From positions 1 to 6,166 of the forward strand of contig JABDKZ010000015.1 in assembly GCA_013001935.1 (NCBI GenBank): 6,166 nucleotides of DNA, given 5' to 3'. Both the position numbers and the translations under genes were made by a program. This stretch comes from Maribacter sp. GTDB lineage: Bacteria > Bacteroidota > Bacteroidia > Flavobacteriales > Flavobacteriaceae. The notes beneath the pieces are model-generated. The model saw only the letters and a list, made by a program, of their open reading frames with translations. It was not told where the DNA came from and ran no database searches. The stretch's first letter is position 1; every line of letters starts with the position of its first letter. Positions 1-4,602 of the stretch are shown in pieces.

Positions 1-30
1 AAAATTTATCCCAAGAAAAAGAATAAATTA

Positions 31-60
31 AAAATGGGGCTTTTAATAGCCCCTTTTTTT
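31..60 (+). terminator. Strong intrinsic terminator of an upstream gene
   Basis: The arms GGGGCT (36-41) and AGCCCC (48-53) form a GC-rich stem with a 6-nt loop, followed directly by seven T (54-60). An A-run at 31-34 could pair with part of the T-run and lengthen the stem. This is a classic rho-independent terminator for a plus-strand gene that ends left of the window. On the minus strand the hairpin is also followed by T-rich sequence, so it could act in both directions. It separates the permease operon from whatever lies upstream. Confidence 0.88.
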
Positions 61-71
61 GCTCAAAATGG

Positions 72-79
72 TATATTTA
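72..79 (+). promoter_or_regulatory. Possible -7 promoter element for the permease operon
   Basis: TATATTTA matches the Bacteroidota -7 consensus TAnnTTTG at all but the last base. It lies 30 nt upstream of the permease start codon, just after the terminator, where an operon promoter is expected. No TTG sits at the usual distance (about 19-21 nt upstream), because that region is the terminator stem. The call therefore rests on one half-element in AT-rich DNA and is weak. Confidence 0.3.
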
Positions 80-109
80 AAGCATCCATAATTGTATTAA
101 CTCCACTAT

Positions 110-1426
110 ATGCCATTACTCATCGTAATTCTTGGAATAGTCCTACTCTTTTTGCTGATTGCAAAATTTAAACTCAATGCCTTTATTTCATTTGTCATCG
201 TTTCTCTTTTGGTAGGAGTTGCCGAAGGCATGGAATTCCTTAAAGTATTGGCTTCCATTGAAACAGGCATTGGAAAGACCTTGGGAAGTTTAATCATGAT
301 ATTGGGCTTTGGTGCCATGTTAGGAAAGTTAGTTGCCGACAGTGGTGCCGCACAACGTATTACCACCAAATTGGTTGATAAATTTGGAAAGAAAAATATT
401 CAATGGGCTGTTGTACTCACTGGCTTTATTGTAGGTATCCCTATGTTTTATACCGTGGGCTTTGTGATCCTGATTCCGTTGGTTTTTACGGTTGCCGCCA
501 CAACGGGATTACCCTTGATTTATGTGGGTCTCCCTATGCTCGCATCACTATCTGTAACGCATGGCTACCTGCCACCACATCCGGCTCCTACTGGTATTGC
601 AGTCATGTTCAATGCCGATATTGGCAAGACCTTATTATACGGTATTGTTGTTGCTATCCCGGCCATAATAGTTGCTGGTCCTTTATTTTCAAGAACCATT
701 AAGAATATCAAGGCCACCCCGCTTAAAGAATTTGTAAATCCTAAGGTGCTAAAAGATGATGAGATGCCGAGTACAGCAACCAGTATCCTTACTGCCTTGC
801 TGCCTGTTATCTTAATAGGAATAGCTTCACTGGTTAATGTAATCCTTCCCGAAGGAAATATCGTCGCGAAAATCACATCGATTATTGGTAACCCGATAAT
901 AGCTATGTTGTTATCCGTGCTAGTCGCCGTCTACACTTTGGGATTAAAACGGGGCCGTGGAATGAAAGAAATAATGGACTCTGTTTCCCATGCCGTTGCC
1001 GGTATTACCATGGTGTTATTGATAATAGCGGGTGCAGGGGGCCTAAAAGAAGTTTTAATCGACAGCGGAGTAAGTGAGTATATTGGCAATTTGCTTAAAG
1101 GTTCAACCATTTCGCCTTTGATTTTAGCTTGGTTAATAGCTACGGTTATACGTGTATGTGTAGGGTCCGCGACCGTGGCAGGTCTTACCGCCGCAGGAAT
1201 AGCCCTACCCCTTTTATCTTCATCAGGGGTAAGTCCCGAATTAATGGTTTTGGCCATTGGGTCTGGAAGTTTAATGCTATCGCATGTCAACGATGGTGGC
1301 TTTTGGCTCTACAAGGAATATTTTAATCTTTCGGTCAACGACACCTTGCGAACATGGACTGTAATGGAAACAACCGTAGGTGTAATGGGACTATTAGGTG
1401 TACTCGTATTAGATATATTCATATAA
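110..1426 (+). CDS. GntP-family permease (gluconate / D-serine type proton symporter)
   Basis: This is a 438-residue integral inner-membrane transporter, the usual length for the GntP family (E. coli GntT, GntP, DsdX). Hydrophobic segments run from residue 2 to the C-terminus, about 12-14 helices. Family signatures are visible: FGAMLGK near 67-73, FGKKNIQWAVVLTGF near 92-106, SVTHGYLPPHPAPT at 148-161, FNADIGKTLLYG at 167-178, GSATVAG at 352-358, and GSGSLMLSHVND at 384-395 followed by FWLYKEYF. As recalled, these resemble GntT more than DsdX. Residue 115 is Thr in a FYTVGFV motif where the recalled E. coli relatives have an acidic residue. The start is the first usable ATG in frame: an in-frame stop at 98-100 excludes anything upstream. 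No Shine-Dalgarno is seen. It is the first gene of a four-gene operon whose other members handle amino acids or dipeptides. Family assignment is secure; the substrate (sugar acid or hydroxy-amino acid) is not. Confidence 0.95.
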   Translation: MPLLIVILGIVLLFLLIAKFKLNAFISFVIVSLLVGVAEGMEFLKVLASIETGIGKTLGSLIMILGFGAMLGKLVADSGAAQRITTKLVDKFGKKNIQWAVVLTGFIVGIPMFYTVGFVILIPLVFTVAATTGLPLIYVGLPMLASLSVTHGYLPPHPAPTGIAVMFNADIGKTLLYGIVVAIPAIIVAGPLFSRTIKNIKATPLKEFVNPKVLKDDEMPSTATSILTALLPVILIGIASLVNVILPEGNIVAKITSIIGNPIIAMLLSVLVAVYTLGLKRGRGMKEIMDSVSHAVAGITMVLLIIAGAGGLKEVLIDSGVSEYIGNLLKGSTISPLILAWLIATVIRVCVGSATVAGLTAAGIALPLLSSSGVSPELMVLAIGSGSLMLSHVNDGGFWLYKEYFNLSVNDTLRTWTVMETTVGVMGLLGVLVLDIFI

Positions 1427-1436
1427 AACTATAGCA

Positions 1437-1907
1437 ATGGAGAATTTACCATCGGAAAGAATAAAGGCATTGGGATTGGTATTACCCCCTGCACCACCGC
1501 CAGCAGGATTGTACAAACCCGTTTTAGTAGTAGATGATTTTTTGTACGTTTCTGGGCAAGGACCCATGAAAACGGATGGAAATTTAATGATAGGTCGTGT
1601 TGGCGATGACCTTAATTTAGGTCAGGGCAAATTAGCTGCCGAGCAAGTGGGCCTGACCATGCTTTCCACGATTATCACACATTTTGGTTCGGTCGATAAA
1701 ATTAAGAGGGTTGTAAAAGTATTGGGTATGGTCAATTCTACACCTGATTTTGGGCAACATCCTTTGGTCATTAATGGTTTTAGTGAACTAATGGCCGATG
1801 TTTTCGGAATCGATAACGGAGTAGGTGTACGCAGTGCGGTAGGAATGATGCTCCCAGGAAATATTCCGGTTGAGATTGAGGCGATGTTCGAGTTACACAA
1901 AAAATAA
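1437..1907 (+). CDS. RidA-family (YjgF/YER057c/UK114) protein, probable enamine/imine deaminase
   Basis: This small cytosolic protein of 156 residues is longer than archetypal RidA (about 128) because of an N-terminal extension, SERIKALGLVLPPAPPPAG at about 6-24. That fits the longer RidA-like subgroup often annotated as endoribonuclease L-PSP. The core is recognisable: YKPVLVVDDFLYVSGQGPM starting at 26, then the C-terminal strand with VRSAVGMMLPG (131-141) and VEIEAMF (145-151). Arg132 aligns with Arg105 of E. coli RidA, the residue that binds the carboxylate of imine/enamine substrates. RidA proteins hydrolyse 2-aminoacrylate and related intermediates released by PLP dehydratases. The gene starts 10 nt after the permease and ends 2 nt before a PLP enzyme of the D-serine dehydratase family, which fits that role. 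Members of longer subgroups do not always have archetypal activity, so the function is inferred. Confidence 0.92.
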   Translation: MENLPSERIKALGLVLPPAPPPAGLYKPVLVVDDFLYVSGQGPMKTDGNLMIGRVGDDLNLGQGKLAAEQVGLTMLSTIITHFGSVDKIKRVVKVLGMVNSTPDFGQHPLVINGFSELMADVFGIDNGVGVRSAVGMMLPGNIPVEIEAMFELHKK

Positions 1908-1909
1908 GT

Positions 1910-3022
1910 ATGCAAAATCTTGAATGGTATCGCTTAAAGGATACCGCAAATGTAATTTCCCCTTCGCTATTGGTCTATCCAGATAGGATAGAAAAGAATA
2001 TTAAACTCATGGTCGATATGGCCAGCAGTACAGAATTCTTGCGCCCACATATCAAGACCCACAAAATGGCCGAGATTGTGCAAATGCAAATGGACCATGG
2101 CATTCAAAAATTTAAATGTGCCACGATTGCAGAAGCCGAATTATTGGCCCAATGTGGCGCAAATGATATTCTTTTGGCAATGCAGGCCGTTGGTGCCAAC
2201 ATGCTGCGGTTCTTTAAATTGATGGAAACCTATCCGAATTCTAAATTTTCAACCTTGGTTGATAATCTTAAAACATTGAATGAATTCATTGCCGAATCGA
2301 AATCTAAAAAAACCAAGGTTGCCCTATGGATGGATATTGACAATGGCATGAACCGTACTGGAATTCAAATTGGGGAAAAAGCCAAAGCGCTGTATCGTAA
2401 GATGGCGGCCAATGATAGAATAAATGCCAAAGGTTTACATGCCTATGACGGTCATATTCGAAATGAAAATATAAACGAACGAAAAAGAATATGTGATACT
2501 GCATTTGAACCTGTCCTAGCATTAAAGACCGATTTGGCAAATGATGGTCTTGGACCTATTGAAATAGTAGCCGGTGGCTCCCCTACATTTCCTATTCATT
2601 GCAAAAGATTTAATGTAGAATCATCCCCTGGAACAACATTACTATGGGATGAACGTTATGGTACTTCATTCATGGATATGAATTTTCTTACAGCTTCTGT
2701 ATTAATAACGCGCATAATAAGTAAGCCGGGGATGAATTTGCTCTGTTTTGATTTGGGTCATAAATCAATCGCACCGGAAATGGAATTTCCAAGAGTTAAA
2801 ATATTCGGATTGGAAAATTGCCAGCAGATAGGACAAAGTGAAGAACATTTAGTCGTAAGATGTGAAGATGCAGACGCCCATGAAGTCGGTGATGTGTTTT
2901 ATGCAATCCCCATGCACATTTGCCCAACTGTGGCCAAGTATGAAAGTGTTTTGACCATAGAAAACAATGTAGTAACCGGAGCCTGGAAAGTGGCTGCTCG
3001 AAATCAGAAAATAAAAATTTAA
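1910..3022 (+). CDS. D-threonine aldolase / D-serine dehydratase family PLP enzyme (fold type III)
   Basis: This 370-residue cytosolic enzyme has an alanine-racemase-like N-terminal barrel and a C-terminal D-serine-dehydratase-like domain. The PLP lysine is expected to be Lys49 in the motif LRPHIKTHK (44-52). Other visible signatures are DIDNGMNRTG (142-151), AYDGH (178-182), the phosphate-binding GGSPTFP (222-228), and PGTTLLWDERY (240-250). The divalent metal pair lies in PMHICPT (334-340): His336 and Cys338. From memory, characterised eukaryotic D-serine dehydratases (chicken, yeast Dsd1) bind zinc through His-x-Cys, whereas characterised D-threonine aldolases use His-x-Asp, so ammonia-lyase activity on D-serine or a similar D-hydroxy-amino acid is favoured here. 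Aldolase or 3-hydroxyaspartate activity cannot be excluded. The ATG lies 2 nt after the RidA-family stop codon, and the next gene begins 1 nt after this one ends, implying translational coupling. Length and ends look intact. Confidence 0.93.
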   Translation: MQNLEWYRLKDTANVISPSLLVYPDRIEKNIKLMVDMASSTEFLRPHIKTHKMAEIVQMQMDHGIQKFKCATIAEAELLAQCGANDILLAMQAVGANMLRFFKLMETYPNSKFSTLVDNLKTLNEFIAESKSKKTKVALWMDIDNGMNRTGIQIGEKAKALYRKMAANDRINAKGLHAYDGHIRNENINERKRICDTAFEPVLALKTDLANDGLGPIEIVAGGSPTFPIHCKRFNVESSPGTTLLWDERYGTSFMDMNFLTASVLITRIISKPGMNLLCFDLGHKSIAPEMEFPRVKIFGLENCQQIGQSEEHLVVRCEDADAHEVGDVFYAIPMHICPTVAKYESVLTIENNVVTGAWKVAARNQKIKI

Positions 3023-3023
3023 T

Positions 3024-4088
3024 ATGTTCATATTTGATGCCCACTTAGATCTTTCAATGAACGCCATGGAATGGAACAGGGACCTAACCTGGTCAATTGC
3101 CGAAATAAGAAAAAGTGAAACTGGAATGAAAGATTTGCCCGGGAGGGCAAAAAATACCGTTTCTTTTGAAGCGATGAGAAAAGGTAACATTGGTCTTTGT
3201 ATGGCCACACAAATTGCTCGATACACCAAAAAGAACAATCCCCTTCCTGGTTGGAAATCACCGCATCAGGCATGGGCACAAACACAAGCGCAATTAGCAT
3301 GGTACAAAACTATGGAGGAGATTGGCGAAATGGTTCAAATACGAAATAACGAACAACTCAATGCCCATCTTAAACTTTGGGAAACCAAAGGGGGAAAAAA
3401 ACCTATTGGCTACATCTTAAGTCTTGAAGGGGCCGATTCTATAGTGACCATGGACCATCTGCAAAAATCCTATGATCAAGGACTAAGGGCTATTGGTCCT
3501 GCCCATTACGGTCCGGGTACTTATGCACAAGGCACTGATGCAACTGGTGGTATTGGTGCTAAGGGAAAAGAACTGTTAAAGGAAATTGATCGTTTAGGGT
3601 TGATATTGGATACCACTCATCTTTGCGATGAGAGTTTTTGGGAAACCATGAAGAATTTTAATGGTCCTGTTTGGGCCAGCCATAATAATTGTCGGAAATT
3701 AGTTGAACATAATCGTCAATTTTCGGACGAGCAAATAAAGGAACTCATTAGCAGGGGTGCTGTTATCGGGGTTCCCTTGGATGCATGGATGATGACTCCA
3801 AATTGGATTAGAGGGCTTTCCACTCCAAAGGGTCTAGGTGTCACGCTACACCAAATGATAGACAATATTGATCATATATGTCAGCTTGCAGGAAACGATG
3901 AACATGTAGGGATAGGAACAGATCTTGACGGAGGCTTTGGTAATGAGCAATGTCCGTCTGACCTGGATACCATTGCTGATTTACAAAAAATCCCTAAAAT
4001 GCTTCAAAAAAGAGGTTATTCCGCAGTTGCAATTGAGAACATCATGCACCGTAATTTTCTGCGGTTTTTACAAAAGACCTGGATTTAA
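3024..4088 (+). CDS. Zinc dipeptidase, peptidase family M19 (renal / membrane dipeptidase type)
   Basis: This 354-residue amidohydrolase-fold dipeptidase carries the full set of M19 active-site residues. These are His7 and Asp9 (DAHLDLS), bridging Glu135 (LSLEGAD), His161 (GPAHYGPG, matching His152 of human renal dipeptidase), His199 (DTTHLCD), His220 (WASHNNCRKL) and Asp300 (GIGTDLDGGFG). Two zinc ions are therefore expected. The protein starts only a few residues before the first metal ligand and has no signal peptide or membrane anchor, so it should be cytosolic, unlike the mammalian enzyme. M19 enzymes cleave dipeptides and many accept a D-residue at the C-terminal position. That fits its place one nucleotide after a D-amino-acid enzyme gene, as the last gene of the operon. 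D-specificity here is inferred. A role in peptidoglycan-derived dipeptide recycling or general dipeptide hydrolysis is also possible. Confidence 0.92.
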   Translation: MFIFDAHLDLSMNAMEWNRDLTWSIAEIRKSETGMKDLPGRAKNTVSFEAMRKGNIGLCMATQIARYTKKNNPLPGWKSPHQAWAQTQAQLAWYKTMEEIGEMVQIRNNEQLNAHLKLWETKGGKKPIGYILSLEGADSIVTMDHLQKSYDQGLRAIGPAHYGPGTYAQGTDATGGIGAKGKELLKEIDRLGLILDTTHLCDESFWETMKNFNGPVWASHNNCRKLVEHNRQFSDEQIKELISRGAVIGVPLDAWMMTPNWIRGLSTPKGLGVTLHQMIDNIDHICQLAGNDEHVGIGTDLDGGFGNEQCPSDLDTIADLQKIPKMLQKRGYSAVAIENIMHRNFLRFLQKTWI

Positions 4089-4097
4089 CTATTGAAA

Positions 4098-4475
4098 TTA
4101 ACTGATTATCTTTTCGCGTCTAAAAAAAGTATCCAGACTATCGGCAATATCGAAGCAGCGACTAAATTTCGTAGACTCATTACAGAATCTCGATTCGTCT
4201 TTATGCGCATTGCAATCAAATCCTGATAAGTGTACTTCCTCAAAATGTTTGTTGATGCTTTTGCATTGTTCGTAAAGCGTATCAATAGTATCCTCACTAT
4301 TGAAATCAATTCCATTTTCAATAAGAAATCCTTTGAGATAATTTACTATTGCATGTTGGGAATTGCTGCAAACCAATTGGGAAACCACATCTTCCTCCGG
4401 TCTGCACAACTCATCGTTGGCCTCCTTTAGTTTTTGTATAGCCTCTTCATACAGTTTTTTTGCTTTGTCATTCAT
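4098..4475 (-). CDS. Small Cys-rich, probably all-helical protein, weakly HEPN-like
   Basis: The family is not recognised with certainty. The 125-residue product is highly charged and predicted mostly helical: a basic/acidic amphipathic helix at about 2-22, a helix at about 33-54 (SNSQHAIVNYLKGFLIENG), one at about 62-80, and a final one at about 104-121 (FSRCFDIADSLDTFFRR). This layout resembles HEPN domains, but the RNase motif R-x(4-6)-H is absent, so nuclease activity is not supported. Six cysteines (24, 36, 71, 88, 98, 107) are many for a cytosolic protein of this size. There is no signal peptide. It lies 127 nt downstream of nifJ on the same strand and converges on the dipeptidase gene with 9 nt between. 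The start ATG follows an A/T-rich leader, AAAATAGGCTAAAG. The reading frame is convincing; the HEPN relation is only suggestive. Confidence 0.8.
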   Translation of the reverse strand: MNDKAKKLYEEAIQKLKEANDELCRPEEDVVSQLVCSNSQHAIVNYLKGFLIENGIDFNSEDTIDTLYEQCKSINKHFEEVHLSGFDCNAHKDESRFCNESTKFSRCFDIADSLDTFFRREKIIS

Positions 4476-4514
4476 CTTTAGCCTATTTTAAAGTTAAACC
4501 TGGTAAACTTTGCC

Positions 4515-4552
4515 CCATACATCCGGGACCAACTAAGATCCAGAATGTATGG
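4515..4552. repeat. Inverted repeat upstream of the small Cys-rich gene
   Basis: CCATACAT (4515-4522) and ATGTATGG (4545-4552) are perfect 8-bp inverted arms separated by 22 nt. A few further pairs are possible inside, for example GGGA 4525-4528 against TCC 4539-4541 with mismatches. No T-run follows on either strand, so it is not a good terminator. It overlaps the candidate -7 element of the minus-strand gene. It could be an operator for a dimeric regulator or a 5'-leader hairpin. Chance occurrence in AT-rich DNA is also possible. Confidence 0.45.
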
Positions 4553-4571
4553 TTTCAAAAAACAAAGTCAA
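4542..4571 (-). promoter_or_regulatory. Candidate promoter for the small Cys-rich gene
   Basis: Reading the minus strand, TTG (4571-4569) is followed after 19 nt by TACATTCT (4549-4542). This matches the Bacteroidota spacing of a -33 TTG and a -7 TAnnTTTG, although the -7 matches only in its first six positions. A transcript would start near 4535 and carry a leader of about 60 nt before the ATG at 4475. It lies downstream of the putative nifJ terminator, which fits independent transcription. Confidence 0.35.
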
Positions 4572-4594
4572 TAAATAAGGTATTCCTACCTTAT
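4563..4594 (-). terminator. Probable intrinsic terminator of nifJ
   Basis: ATAAGGTA (4575-4582) and TACCTTAT (4587-4594) form a perfect 8-bp stem with a 4-nt loop, starting 9 nt after the nifJ stop codon. On the minus strand the hairpin is followed by TTATTGACTTTG and, a little further on, a run of six T. The stem is rather AT-rich and the T-tract is interrupted, so termination may be partial and some readthrough into the small downstream gene is plausible. Confidence 0.5.
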
Positions 4595-4602
4595 GTCTTA
4601 AA

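Noticed and set aside
68..91. Seven-codon mini-ORF in the leader of the permease operon (ATG GTA ... TAA)
   Set aside because: It is very short, has no ribosome binding site, and has no codon pattern or attenuator hairpin after it that would suggest a regulatory leader peptide.
565..1290. Long minus-strand open frames inside the permease gene
   Set aside because: They lie antisense to a strongly recognised membrane protein, have no recognisable domains, and are explained by codon bias of the real gene.
2796..3300. Overlapping minus-strand open frames across the PLP enzyme / dipeptidase junction
   Set aside because: They are antisense to two well-supported enzymes, and their translations show no motif.
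4089..4101. Apparent symmetry around TTAACT...TTAACT between the convergent genes
   Set aside because: It is mostly a short direct repeat built on the self-complementary TTAA; it forms no stable stem and has no T-run.
4230..4430. 66-codon plus-strand open frame opposite the small Cys-rich gene
   Set aside because: The minus-strand frame is longer, spans the whole interval between neighbours and has a more protein-like composition; the plus frame looks like a shadow.
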